Part shown: positions 27,101 through 35,490 of the stretch, one piece after another | How positions within the stretch are numbered: position 1 is the first letter of the stretch | How the letters are laid out: each line of letters opens with the position of its first letter | DNA from: an uncultured Alistipes sp. | GTDB lineage: Bacteria > Bacteroidota > Bacteroidia > Bacteroidales > Rikenellaceae | Direction of reading: 5' to 3' | Length of the DNA: 39,319 bases | Assembly (NCBI GenBank): GCA_949283205.1 | Contig: CASDSD010000021.1 | Location: 1-39,319 of the forward strand | The notes under the pieces: generated by a model | What the model was told of the DNA's origin: nothing | The model's database searches: none | The model's input: the letters and a program-made list of their open reading frames with translations, nothing else | Made by a program: the position numbers and the translations under genes

Positions 27101-27281
27101 GAGCATCGCCCTCTCGTACCGCCTGCCCAAGAAGTGGATCAGCAAACTGTGGATGGACAGCGCAACCATCTCGCTCACCGTACGTAACGCGTTCGTAATG
27201 ACCGGATGGTATCTGGGCGACCCCGAGCAGGGTGACCTCACTCCGCGCACGTGGAATATTAACATTAACTTCACAATGTAA
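24138..27281 (+). CDS. SusC/RagA-family TonB-dependent outer-membrane transporter
   Basis: 1047 aa. Signal peptide about 1-31 (ends S-C-L-C-A-S-A-Q). A carboxypeptidase-regulatory-like beta-sandwich follows (about 33-115), then the SusC motif V-V-V-I-G-Y-G-T-A-K-K-K-D-L-T-G (about 116-131), a plug domain (about 135-245; Y-S-I-R-G, P-L-I-V-L-D-G-V, V-D-V-L-K-D-A-S-S-A-A-I-Y-G) and a 22-strand barrel to the end. With its SusD partner (6 bases downstream) it imports an oligomer using TonB energy. The substrate cannot be read from sequence: no glycoside hydrolase, peptidase or dedicated regulator is adjacent. Odd feature: codons 6-9 contain nine consecutive C bases; loss or gain of one C gives a stop within 6 to about 20 codons. 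Confidence 0.96.
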   Translation: MKLNFTPPLHRWQLTAILVFLFGISCLCASAQDSSVRGVVKDAAGNPIFGASVVEKGTTNGITTDENGSYFLQLRSKNPTLEFSFIGYTSQSIVVGAQTVLDVVLEEDKAELEEVVVIGYGTAKKKDLTGAISTVNTENLTSEAPRSVSDLLRSAAAGLNVSMSTDAEAAGSYSIRGKTTLSAGSAPLIVLDGVIYNGDITDINPNDVESVDVLKDASSAAIYGAKSSNGVICINTKKGRGGRPTISFNANIGFVHRARPVNVLDGEGFVKFRQDYEEGQLTNEERERVPEKFTDPRQLQNVDLLTWYNYDQATPATVLPDEETLLRTWLSRLEFKTIEQDNYLAGNETNWDDIVYQTGLQQDYTASISNNNDLTSYYWSVGYADREGVIVGNRYTNLRTRLNLKSKVTEWMTVGVNAQFAERKGGYLQADHGQRENNSPYTVYTMDQESPYFRYPSGDNNTLNPFYENTFIDRRQITQTLNASIFTIINLPFGIEYQMNYTPYFKWYEYYNHNSSESPSYEALGGSATRQHQKTYKWQLDNVIRWQREFGKHNINITLLQNAEKNQYWSDSMSATNFTPMDILGWHRMQAGTEQTISSDDTYDTGDALMARLFYSYDDTYMLTASIRRDGYSAFGQGNPRASFPSIALGWVFTNEKFLEGTQGWLDYGKLRVSWGENGNRDIGRYAALSTLTSSLHPYIDSTTGTIYTTSQIWVDKLANTNLSWETTVSWNFGLDFGLFGNKLRGSAEFYVAKTKDMLVSRSIPSITGFSSIYDNLGQLNNHGFELTLNATPVENKFMTWDSSVTFSLNRRKIVHLYGTYEDVYDPETGEVIGQKESDDVNNGWYIGHDTDQIYGYKRIGVWQLDEEEEAAVYGLKPGDFKYWDKDTNGVLNTDDKVWQGYTSPRYRLSWRNEFNFKNGISLSFMLYGNFGQWGTLNRAANAVSQPDRHTTIEIDRWTIDNPTNDFARIGSTNKGSNYVRKDFVRMESIALSYRLPKKWISKLWMDSATISLTVRNAFVMTGWYLGDPEQGDLTPRTWNININFTM
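24154..24162 (+). repeat. C9 homopolymer in the signal-peptide codons of the SusC gene
   Basis: Nine C in a row in ACC-CCC-CCC-CTT (T-P-P-L). It is the longest C run seen in the window. An eight-C form reads into TAA six codons later; a ten-C form reads into TAG about 20 codons on. Candidate slipped-strand switch. Confidence 0.8.
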
Positions 27282-27287
27282 GCCAAT

Positions 27288-29255
27288 ATGAAACGATCGA
27301 TAAAATATATGATGTTCGCGGCTGCAGCCGCCACGCTGTTCTCTTCGTGCGACAAGAGTTGGCTCGATCCCAAACCGTTGTCATTCTTCGCACCCGAAAA
27401 CACCTATGTCAACTCGGCCGGTCTGGAGGCCGCCCTTGTTGCCGCCGAGCGTAACATGCGTCACGAGTACTTCGGCGACGGCGCCCCCATCCTCACCGAG
27501 ATGTTCACCTCGGACATCGCCGTAAACGGCAAAACCGACGCCTCGAGTTCGATGTGCGACTTCATCACGCAGATGACCCCCACGGGACTGGGCACATCGG
27601 TCGACAACAACCAGATGAGCTGGTACTGGTCGGAGGGTTTCAAGGGTATCAAGTATGCCAATACCGCCCTTGACCGCCGTTTCAACGCCACGTTCGAGAG
27701 CGAGGCCGAGGAGAACGAGGTGATAGGCAAGTGCTACTTCCACCGTGCCTACCGCTACTACAAGATGATCCACCAGTTCGGCGACGTGCCCTGGATCGAC
27801 CATGAGATACAGACCCCCGAGGACAACTTCTCGTCTTACGACCGCTTCTCGATCGCCGAGCAGTGCTACTACGACATGGAGTTCGCCTATGAGTGGGTTA
27901 CCGACGACAACGACATGGGCGCCATCTCGAAGGGGGCCTGCGGCCTGCTGCTCATGAAGTTCTGCCTTGTGACGGGCCGTTACGACCGTGCCATCGAGGT
28001 GGGCCACGAAGTGGTCGCAGCACACCCCATGATCTACACCAAGCAGTTCGACAACACGTCGGGCAACCTGATGCTCGACCTGCACTCGCGCGCCGCCAAG
28101 AGCAGCATCGCCAACACCGAGATCCTGCACGTCGTGGTATCCACCCTCGATACGAAGGATCAGGGTTCGGCCCGTATCGAGACCATGCGCAACGGCGTCC
28201 CCTATTGGGCCAACGGCTCGATCAAGACCCCCGACGGACAGACCGGCTGTACGATCGACCTGCAGAGCGAGACGAACGGCAAGTACGGCGTTCTGGACAA
28301 CGACTACAACGTAGGCCGCGGTATCGCAACCATGCGTCCTTCGGCATACTACCAGTACGAGATATGGACCGACAAGGAGAAGAACGACATGCGCGGCCCG
28401 TACTACGGCATCAACGCCGACAACCCCGAAGACCTGACGCAGAAGTCTTGGCGCGAGATGGAGGATCTCTATTACAACAGCCTTGCACTCAAGGACAACG
28501 GCAGCGAGTATTACGGCAAGCATCTGATCCGTCCTGCGGGAATGATCGTAGCCGACTCGACCCGTTGCTGGTTCCGCTGGCCCCACTACATCCTCTACGT
28601 TCCCGACGAGACCCAGACTTCGGACTGGAGGGGCGGTTACACGCCGTGGTACGTATACCGTTCGGCCGAGGCTTACCTCATCATGGCCGAGGCTTACTAC
28701 TGGAAGGGTGAGAACGACAACTGCGCCGCCATGCTCAACGAGGTACGCCGCCGCGCCGGTGCCGAGGAACTTTCAGCCGCTGAAGCCGGCATCTCGGCAA
28801 TCCTTGCAGAGCGCGCCCGCGAGCTCTTCTACTGCGAGCCGCGCCACGTCGAGTTGGTACGTATAAGCTACCTCTACGCCCGCACGGGCAAGACCTGCGA
28901 GTGGAACGGACGCCAGTACTCGATGGACGAGTTCTCGGGACCCGAGGGCACCGGAACCACCAACCCCTGCACCGACGAAGGATACAACTTCTACTACGAC
29001 TGGGTAGTCGCTCACAACGACTTCTACTACAAGGGTAACGGTACCAACACGCAGTACAGCGCAGACGGTTACGTCCAGTATGCGAAGGGTATCTTCCGTA
29101 TCGCCGTTCACAATGTTCTGTGGCCCGTTCCCGAGTCGGCTATCGTCGACAACAAGGGCGACCTGAACCAGAACGAAGGTTACGTGAAGGTTGCATCGCA
29201 CCCCTACAACATCGAGCCGATCCAGCTCGAGATCGACAAGCACGGATACGAATAG
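27288..29255 (+). CDS. SusD/RagB-family surface lipoprotein
   Basis: 655 aa. Lipoprotein signal peptide with lipobox L-F-S-S-C (C21), so it is lipid-anchored, and in this family shown on the outer face where it caps the SusC barrel and binds the nutrient. N-terminal SusD-like helices with W-L-D-P-K-P near the mature end, TPR-type helices (about 130-240: F-H-R-A-Y-R-Y-Y-K-M-I-H-Q-F-G-D-V-P split), and the C-terminal region with R-S-A-E-A-Y-L-I-M-A-E-A-Y-Y and V-R-R-R-A-G-A (family hallmarks). Somewhat longer than the 500-600 aa typical. Co-transcribed with the SusC gene; a strong terminator follows. Confidence 0.95.
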   Translation: MKRSIKYMMFAAAAATLFSSCDKSWLDPKPLSFFAPENTYVNSAGLEAALVAAERNMRHEYFGDGAPILTEMFTSDIAVNGKTDASSSMCDFITQMTPTGLGTSVDNNQMSWYWSEGFKGIKYANTALDRRFNATFESEAEENEVIGKCYFHRAYRYYKMIHQFGDVPWIDHEIQTPEDNFSSYDRFSIAEQCYYDMEFAYEWVTDDNDMGAISKGACGLLLMKFCLVTGRYDRAIEVGHEVVAAHPMIYTKQFDNTSGNLMLDLHSRAAKSSIANTEILHVVVSTLDTKDQGSARIETMRNGVPYWANGSIKTPDGQTGCTIDLQSETNGKYGVLDNDYNVGRGIATMRPSAYYQYEIWTDKEKNDMRGPYYGINADNPEDLTQKSWREMEDLYYNSLALKDNGSEYYGKHLIRPAGMIVADSTRCWFRWPHYILYVPDETQTSDWRGGYTPWYVYRSAEAYLIMAEAYYWKGENDNCAAMLNEVRRRAGAEELSAAEAGISAILAERARELFYCEPRHVELVRISYLYARTGKTCEWNGRQYSMDEFSGPEGTGTTNPCTDEGYNFYYDWVVAHNDFYYKGNGTNTQYSADGYVQYAKGIFRIAVHNVLWPVPESAIVDNKGDLNQNEGYVKVASHPYNIEPIQLEIDKHGYE

Positions 29256-29272
29256 TCCGGGCCAAACGCTTC

Positions 29273-29308
29273 GAGAGGCTGTCCCACTCGGGACCGCCTC
29301 TCTTTTTT
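29273..29308 (+). terminator. Terminator of the SusCD operon
   Basis: Hairpin with 13-base arms, GAGAGGCTGTCCC / GGGACCGCCTCTC (one T/C mismatch), four-base loop, then TTTTTT. Ends 18 bases past SusD. Confidence 0.88.
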
Positions 29309-29434
29309 CGTAAATACGGATCATTCACCCTCTCTTGCACTACGCATCGGACGGCCCGGCTGTTCCAAAAGTCGGTTTACCCCCCGTTTTGGTCGTTTCA
29401 CCCGAAACACATGCGGTTCTTATGGAATTTTCAC

Positions 29435-29442
29435 TAAATTTG
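29435..29442 (+). promoter_or_regulatory. -7 box before the first beta-barrel protein gene
   Basis: TAAATTTG, a perfect TAnnTTTG, 40 bases before ATG 29482. No clear TTG at -33. With the terminator just upstream, this shows the gene is transcribed separately from SusCD. Confidence 0.55.
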
Positions 29443-29481
29443 ATCCGACACCCATATAAAACAACTAAAAACTACCCCCTA

Positions 29482-32364
29482 ATGAAAAAATTTCTGCTCG
29501 GAATCTTTCTTTCGTTCATCGTATTATCCGTCGTGGCGCAGACAAACAAGAGCACCGTCGCCGGAACAGTCATAGACGCCCAGAAGGAGGGCGTCGTAGG
29601 CGCTGTCATAGAGATCATGTCGATGCGCGACACCACCGACAAGAAATATACGTCTACAGCCATACGCGGCGCATACCAGTTCAAGGGTATCACCCCGGGC
29701 GAATACCGCCTCACGGCATCGTTCCTCGGATACAAAACCGCAACGCAGCAGGTGAAGGTGGAGGCCGGCAAGACGCTCAACGTCCCCGCCTGGACCATGG
29801 AGGAGGATCCCACGCGCATCGAGTCGGTGAACGTGGTAACGCAGGCCGTACGAACCACCATCAACGGCGATACGCTCGTATACAACGCCTCGGCATATAA
29901 GGTGATGTCGGATGCCGACACCGACGAGCTGCTCTCGAAGATGCCGGGTATCAAGGTCGACGGCGGCTCTGTCGAGGTGCAGGGCGAGGCCGTGCAGAAG
30001 ATACTTATCGACGGACGCGAGTTCTTCGGCAACGACGTGGCCACGGCAATCAAGACCATTCCGGCCGAGGCCGTGAAGTCGATCGAGGTATTCGACAAGC
30101 TGAGCGACGAGGCCGAGTTCTCGGGTATCGACGACGGTAACAGCTACAAGGCCATAAACATCGTAACCCACAACAAGATGAAGACCGCCGTCTTCGGCAA
30201 GATGAATGCCTTCTACGGGTTCGAACCGCGCAGTGACGAGAGCACCAAGCACTACGGCAGCACCGACGGCAACCTCAACCTCTTCCGCGAGAAGTCGAAG
30301 ACCACGTTCCGGTTCCGCGCCAACAACATGAACGGCAACAGCCGTTCGCGCATGGGCATGGGCGGCGTCAACTATATCAACACGTGGGGCGAGGACGAGA
30401 AGTTCAAGCTCGAGGGCAGCTACACATACAACGCCAGCAACAACAAGAGCAGCAGCTGGACCGAACGCGACTACTTCCTCACCGAGGAGGAGATCGCCTC
30501 GAATGCGGACGACATATACGAACACTACAACGCCACGAACGACAACCACTCGAAGAACGGCAACCATAACTTCAACGCCCGCACCGAATGGCGCATAAGC
30601 GAACGCCAGCGTCTCATGGTACGCGCACAGCTCTCCTTCAACGACAGCTGGAGCAACGGCAACTCACTCGACACATACTTCCCCATCAGCGGCATCGACC
30701 CGATCACGCTGACGAACTGGAACAACAACGACAACAATTCGCTCAACACGGGCATCAACGGCAACTACTTCCTGCGCATAGGCGAGAAGGCGGGGCGTAC
30801 GCTGCACGTGAGCTTCAACGCCAACTACTCGGACAACAATTCGGGAGGCGAGAACTACTCGGAGAAGGCCGAGAACGACCCCATACAGCAGCTCTCCAAC
30901 TCCGACAACTACAGCTACAGCCTCAACGGCGGCGTCACCTATGCCGAACCCATCGGAGAACACGCCCAGGCCACGATCGGATACAACGTAAACTACAACT
31001 ACTCGAATGCCGACCGTCTGACGAACCTCTTCGACTGGGAGCAGAACCAGTACAACGAATTCATCAGCCCCGAATACTCGAACCGCAACAACACCGACTA
31101 CCTGACACAGCGCGTAGGTCCCGGATTCCGCTTCAGCAACGACGGTACGACGGTGTCGGCACAGGTCAACTACCAGAACGTGCTGATGAACAGCGACCGC
31201 GAATATCCCGCCGTCTACGTTCTGCCGCAGAAAAGTTTCAACAATATCACCTACTCGATCATGACGCGCATCAAGATCAACATGGAGAACCGTATCATGG
31301 TGCGCCTCAACTCGCGTACGTCGAACCCCTCGGTGACGCAGCTGCAGGATGTGGTCGACATATCGAACGTAAACAACATCCGCTCGGGTAACCCCAACCT
31401 GCAGCCCTCGTACAGCCACCGTCTCAACTTCAGCTACAACCACTCGGGCATCGAGAAGGGCACCACCTTCACCATCTATGCCGGCGGCTCGAAGAACCAG
31501 CGGCAGATCGTCGATTCGGTCGTGATGAACCAGCCCGGATACGAGATATACAGCCCCGACGGAGAGTTCCTCACCACCCTGTCGTCGACGGGACGCTACT
31601 CGAAACCCGTCAACCTCTCGGGCGACTGGAGCTATAACGGCGGTATCTCGTACGGCTTCCCGCTCAACTTCATCGGGTGCAACTTCAACATCGGTGCGAA
31701 CGGATCGTTCAACCAGTCGCCCTCGATCCTCAACGGCGTGATCAACCGTTCGAAGTATATCTCGGGCGGCGGGTCGGTATCGCTGAGCAGCAACTTCAGC
31801 CAGTATGTCGACTTCAACTTCTCATACTCGCCCAACTACAACAAGGTGACAAACACCATGTCGGACAACGGCAACAACGAGTACATGCGTCACTCGGCAT
31901 GGGGCAACGTGCGCGTGGTCTTCGGCTTCGGCCTCACGCTCTGGGCCAACGGCAGCTACAGCCAGTACGTAGGTTTGAGCGAGAACAGCAAGAAGCTCAA
32001 CAACACGGACTTCATCTGCAACTTCGCCATCGGTATGAAGGTATTGCGCAAGATGGGCGAGGTACAGCTCACGGTAAACGATGCCTTCAACCGCAATACG
32101 GGCTTCTCGCGTTCATGGAACTCGATGTACATGCAGAACTCCATGAACGAGATCATAGGCCGCTACTTCGGCGTACGCTTCACCTACAACCTGCGCCGCT
32201 ACGGCCAGACCCGCAAAGGCGAGGTGATCGACGAGGGTGGTGTACGGCGCAACAACAACCAGCGCAACATGCGGCCGATGGGTAATCCCGGCGGACGTCC
32301 GGGCGGCTTCGGCGGTCCTGGCGGTGGCCCCGGCGGTCCTGGCGGCGGTCCCGGCAGATCTTAA
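29482..32364 (+). CDS. Outer-membrane beta-barrel protein with carboxypeptidase-regulatory domain and Gly/Pro-rich tail
   Basis: 960 aa from ATG 29482; the upstream frame to 29335 lies before the promoter. Signal peptide 1-19 (ends V-V-A-Q). A carboxypeptidase-regulatory-like domain (about 23-105) is followed by a plug-like domain (about 120-245: S-K-M-P-G-I-K-V, K-I-L-I-D-G-R-E-F-F-G) and a large barrel of TonB-receptor type, ending G-V-R-F-T-Y-N-L-R-R-Y. The chain then continues for about 50 residues into a tail of G-G-P / G-G-G-P units. Family: Bacteroidota outer-membrane beta-barrel proteins related to TonB receptors but without a SusD partner. Substrate unknown. A single-gene transcript lying after the SusCD terminator. 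Confidence 0.9.
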   Translation: MKKFLLGIFLSFIVLSVVAQTNKSTVAGTVIDAQKEGVVGAVIEIMSMRDTTDKKYTSTAIRGAYQFKGITPGEYRLTASFLGYKTATQQVKVEAGKTLNVPAWTMEEDPTRIESVNVVTQAVRTTINGDTLVYNASAYKVMSDADTDELLSKMPGIKVDGGSVEVQGEAVQKILIDGREFFGNDVATAIKTIPAEAVKSIEVFDKLSDEAEFSGIDDGNSYKAINIVTHNKMKTAVFGKMNAFYGFEPRSDESTKHYGSTDGNLNLFREKSKTTFRFRANNMNGNSRSRMGMGGVNYINTWGEDEKFKLEGSYTYNASNNKSSSWTERDYFLTEEEIASNADDIYEHYNATNDNHSKNGNHNFNARTEWRISERQRLMVRAQLSFNDSWSNGNSLDTYFPISGIDPITLTNWNNNDNNSLNTGINGNYFLRIGEKAGRTLHVSFNANYSDNNSGGENYSEKAENDPIQQLSNSDNYSYSLNGGVTYAEPIGEHAQATIGYNVNYNYSNADRLTNLFDWEQNQYNEFISPEYSNRNNTDYLTQRVGPGFRFSNDGTTVSAQVNYQNVLMNSDREYPAVYVLPQKSFNNITYSIMTRIKINMENRIMVRLNSRTSNPSVTQLQDVVDISNVNNIRSGNPNLQPSYSHRLNFSYNHSGIEKGTTFTIYAGGSKNQRQIVDSVVMNQPGYEIYSPDGEFLTTLSSTGRYSKPVNLSGDWSYNGGISYGFPLNFIGCNFNIGANGSFNQSPSILNGVINRSKYISGGGSVSLSSNFSQYVDFNFSYSPNYNKVTNTMSDNGNNEYMRHSAWGNVRVVFGFGLTLWANGSYSQYVGLSENSKKLNNTDFICNFAIGMKVLRKMGEVQLTVNDAFNRNTGFSRSWNSMYMQNSMNEIIGRYFGVRFTYNLRRYGQTRKGEVIDEGGVRRNNNQRNMRPMGNPGGRPGGFGGPGGGPGGPGGGPGRS
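32311..32352 (+). repeat. Two 21-base repeats coding GGPGGGP
   Basis: Units 32311-32331 and 32332-32352 both start GGCGGTCCTGGCGG and encode the same seven residues, within a Gly/Pro-rich tail (32281-32361) after the last barrel strand. Likely grows or shrinks by replication slippage. Confidence 0.75.
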
Positions 32365-32834
32365 TGCGGCCGAAGGCAGAGTCGGCAACAAGATCGTCTG
32401 AATGATCCATGAAAACAGGCGGCCGGAAAAAAGAGGGCACGTGGCCGGGTAAATGACCGACAGACGGTCAGAAAGAAACGGCAGGCGGCCATCCATAAAG
32501 AAGCCGGCAGCCCTCAGAAAAACATGCAAGTGTTCAGACAGGAACCAGCAGGCCTTCCGAAAAAGCAGTCAGTCGTCCCGATTTTGGGACGACTGACTGC
32601 TTCATATATCCCGCCGCCCTCTTCGGACACCCACCGCCGCATCTCATCCCCCACCCCGCAACACGAACACGTACATACATCCCGAAATGACAGCTCCGGC
32701 AATCCCTCACGGGAGCCGGAGCCATCCTCTTTATGATTTTGCTTATTGATTAGGGGGTACAAACCATCGTATCCATCGCGCGCATCCCCGACGCGACACT
32801 CTGAAACATCCAAATACCGTGCCGACAGCGGCCG
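32365..32834. other. 470-base region between two convergent beta-barrel genes
   Basis: No gene supported. It holds a perfect 17-base hairpin (32563-32602), a second hairpin with GCTCCGGC / GCCGGAGC arms plus inner TCCC/GGGA (32693-32722), and loosely similar purine-rich segments with CAGGCGGCC, GGCAGCCC and CAGGCC followed by A runs at 32416, 32482, 32508 and 32549. These look like degenerate repeats; spacing is irregular. Confidence 0.5.
32563..32602 (-). terminator. Strong perfect hairpin, probable terminator for the leftward beta-barrel gene
   Basis: AAGCAGTCAGTCGTCCC and its exact reverse complement (17-base stem) with a GATTTT loop. On the minus strand it runs into CTTTTTCGG. It is about 230 bases past the stop of the leftward gene, which is unusually far. 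The plus side has no T run. Confidence 0.6.
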
Positions 32835-35201
32835 CTACATGCGCGACTCGCCGTCCGAGCCGCTCTCGACGCTCTTGGCGCGGAACGCCTTGCCGCTCTT
32901 GAAGCTCCACGATACGCCCAGCCGGACCTCGAACTTCGAGTTAAAGTCGTCTACCACGACGCTGCGCTCGAAATCATCCTGTGTGAAGACCAGGTCCTGG
33001 GGCGACGACACGAGATTGCGCAGGGCGCAGGTTACGGTCCACGCCTCGCCGAAACGCTTCTTGAAGGTCATCGACATACGGTGCTGCCCCTTTACCCGCA
33101 CGTTGCTCACCACGGCGTCGGTCATGCCGAAGTAGTCGCAGTCGATGAAGAAGTGCAGAGGCAGCTTGAAGGTCATCTGCGACGACCACTGCGCCATGGG
33201 ATGGTTCGTCTTGGGGGCATCTGGCGCCATGCGCTGCTCATAGATCAGACCATTGATGTTGGTGTTCCAGTCCCACCATTTCGTAAGGGTGAACGGAAGG
33301 TTCACGCTAACCGAATAGGTATCCATCACGGGCATGTTGAACCACGTGAGGCGAATCATGCGCGGGTCGATGTCGTCGGTGACGGTCACCTGCTGTATGG
33401 CATCGCGGATAATATTGGCGCTCAGCGTAACGCTGTATTTATATGCGAAGACGGCCGTAAACGAATAGGTATCGACATACGATGGGTCGAGCATCGGGTT
33501 GCCGATCTGGTACGTATAGTCCGATATCTGCATGCGGTTGGGCGTAAGGTTCCAGAATCCAGGACGCGAGATCGTACGCGAATACTGCGCCACAAGGGAG
33601 TGCTTGCCCGCCTCGTCCAGACTGTACGACACATTGGCGTTGGGGAAGAGCGAGAAATAGTCGTCTCCCATGTCGGCGCCCTTTCCGCGCGTGTGTGTGT
33701 ACTCGCCGCGCAGCCCCGCCACGGCGCTCCAGCGGCCGCAGTTCATCGAGGCGATGGCATAGAGTGCGCCGATGTTCTCGGTATACGATATGTCGTAGTC
33801 GTCCACAACCGAAGGGACCCATGCCCCGCCGTCGAGGTAGCGGTATGTGGCGTCGGAATTGATCTCGTTGTAGGTATATTTCGCGCCGCCCTTCAGCGTC
33901 CAGTGCGATGACAGGACCCTGTCCCATGCCACGGATGCCGTCGCCACACGGAAGAGGCTGTTGTTGCGGTTGTTGTAGAGCGAGTCGATGGTCGTACCCA
34001 TATCGGTTACACGCGACGAGTTGTCGGCGCCGGTGCGGGTGTTGCGCTGCGTGTAGTCGGCGATGAACTTCAGTTGCGAGCCGACGGTATCGGTCTTGAT
34101 AATGTAGTTGAAGGTGGCGGCGTAGTTCTCGCGCTTGTCGAACGAGTCGTAGATACTCACGCTGCGCCGTTCGCCCGCAGCCGTCGTATAGGACGTATAG
34201 GAGTCGGTGGGTCTCCAGTCATCCCATCCCCAGAAGTCGAACGAAACCCCCAACGAATGGTTTCGCCTCACGTCGGCCACAGCCGAGAGGGTGATGCCGC
34301 CGTCGTTGTCCTGCTCGCGGTTGTCAGACGCAGCCTCCATCAGCGCCCCCATGGCACTGTATTCGGTACGCTCCGACGTCTTCATATGCGTATCGATATT
34401 CGAGTACCAGCCCGAAACCGCAAGGTCGAAGCGCCCCACATGATAGTTGAGCGATGCCGAAGGCGAATATATCGAACCCAGACCGCTGAAATCGCCGTAC
34501 ATGCGCACCGACCCCATCATGCCGTCGTCAAGGCGGCGCTTGAGCGTGATCTTCAGCACGCCGCCCGCCGAGTCGGCGTCGTAGTCGGCGCCCGTCTGCG
34601 GCACCACCTCGATCCTGGCCATATCCTCGGTCCGCAGGTTGCGTATGTATTGTACCAGTTCCTCACCCGAGAGGCGCACCTCACGGTCGTTTATATATAC
34701 GGTGGTGCCCTCGGCACCGTTTATCGAGATGCCGTCGTCATCGACCCACACGCCGGGCGACTGTTTCAGAACGTCCACACCGTCCTTGCCGATGGCGCTG
34801 TCCGAGTTCGCCACGTCCACAACGAAACGGTCGGCCTCGCGGCGTATCATCTGCGCCGAGACCACCACCTCGTCGATTTCGGTGGCAGACTCCGCCATCA
34901 CCACCTCGCCCAGATCGACATCGTCGCCCACGTTCAGCGTCCGCTCCACGGGAGCATAACCTACAAACTCGACTATAACCCTGTATTCACCGTTCGCTAT
35001 GCGGAGCGAGAAACGCCCCTGCTCGTCGCTCGTGGTGCCCGCCACCTGACGGTCGCCCGACATGGCCACCACAGTGGCATACCCCACGGCTTCGCCGCGA
35101 TTGTTCACAACGCGGCCGCGCACATCGCCCGCAGCCATCGCTGCAAGCCCCATCATCGTAAGCAGCAAAAGCAATAAAAAGGAAAAGAGATTTTTCATCA
35201 C
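32835..35201 (-). CDS. Outer-membrane beta-barrel family protein (TonB-receptor-like)
   Basis: 788 aa. Signal peptide 1-23 with a long leucine core ending A-A-M-A-A-G. Carboxypeptidase-regulatory-like domain about 25-105 (G-R-V-V-N-N-R-G-E-A-V-G-Y-A-T-V), then a linker I-D-E-V-V-V-S-A-Q, a plug-like domain about 120-225 (L-K-Q-S-P-G-V-W-V, V-Y-I-N-D-R-E-V, I-E-V-V-P-Q-T-G-A-D-Y-D) and a barrel to the C-terminus. Same broad family as the 960-aa protein it faces, but clearly different in sequence and without the Gly/Pro tail. Substrate unknown. Its own promoter lies upstream. Internal ATG 35198 is a trivial alternative start. Confidence 0.9.
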   Translation of the reverse strand: MMKNLFSFLLLLLLTMMGLAAMAAGDVRGRVVNNRGEAVGYATVVAMSGDRQVAGTTSDEQGRFSLRIANGEYRVIVEFVGYAPVERTLNVGDDVDLGEVVMAESATEIDEVVVSAQMIRREADRFVVDVANSDSAIGKDGVDVLKQSPGVWVDDDGISINGAEGTTVYINDREVRLSGEELVQYIRNLRTEDMARIEVVPQTGADYDADSAGGVLKITLKRRLDDGMMGSVRMYGDFSGLGSIYSPSASLNYHVGRFDLAVSGWYSNIDTHMKTSERTEYSAMGALMEAASDNREQDNDGGITLSAVADVRRNHSLGVSFDFWGWDDWRPTDSYTSYTTAAGERRSVSIYDSFDKRENYAATFNYIIKTDTVGSQLKFIADYTQRNTRTGADNSSRVTDMGTTIDSLYNNRNNSLFRVATASVAWDRVLSSHWTLKGGAKYTYNEINSDATYRYLDGGAWVPSVVDDYDISYTENIGALYAIASMNCGRWSAVAGLRGEYTHTRGKGADMGDDYFSLFPNANVSYSLDEAGKHSLVAQYSRTISRPGFWNLTPNRMQISDYTYQIGNPMLDPSYVDTYSFTAVFAYKYSVTLSANIIRDAIQQVTVTDDIDPRMIRLTWFNMPVMDTYSVSVNLPFTLTKWWDWNTNINGLIYEQRMAPDAPKTNHPMAQWSSQMTFKLPLHFFIDCDYFGMTDAVVSNVRVKGQHRMSMTFKKRFGEAWTVTCALRNLVSSPQDLVFTQDDFERSVVVDDFNSKFEVRLGVSWSFKSGKAFRAKSVESGSDGESRM

Positions 35202-35229
35202 ACATGGGTTTTACTGTTCTTTCGTGACG

Positions 35230-35260
35230 CAAATATAAACGTTCGAATACTATTATGCAA
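35230..35260 (-). promoter_or_regulatory. Promoter of the leftward beta-barrel gene
   Basis: On the minus strand TTG (35260-35258), 20-base spacer, TATATTTG (35237-35230): a textbook Bacteroidota promoter, 29 bases before the ATG. Confidence 0.75.
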
Positions 35261-35451
35261 CACAAAGTAGTAAATTTCTCGCATTTTTATTTATTCCACA
35301 TATCTACGTCACACCTAATAATATGATTCATACACAATAAGCCGCATACCGCTCCGCGGCCCCTCCGGCGTTGCGGCCCCAATGTAAGAGGCAGCACACC
35401 GCCGCCACAGATGCCCGAGGCGATCGGGACACCATTTTCCGCGATTTGTAT

Positions 35452-35459
35452 TATCTTTG
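35452..35459 (+). promoter_or_regulatory. -7 box of the flavodiiron protein gene
   Basis: TATCTTTG, perfect match, 32 bases before ATG 35491. The -33 region has no TTG, so an activator may be needed. Confidence 0.6.
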
Positions 35460-35490
35460 CATCGGGAAACTATTAAATATAAAAAGATAT

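Noticed and set aside
29474-32759. Eleven-base inverted repeat TACCCCCTAAT flanking the 960-aa barrel gene, possible invertible segment
   Set aside because: An 11-base match is expected by chance in 3 kb, no recombinase is nearby, and the gene has its own promoter inside the ends.
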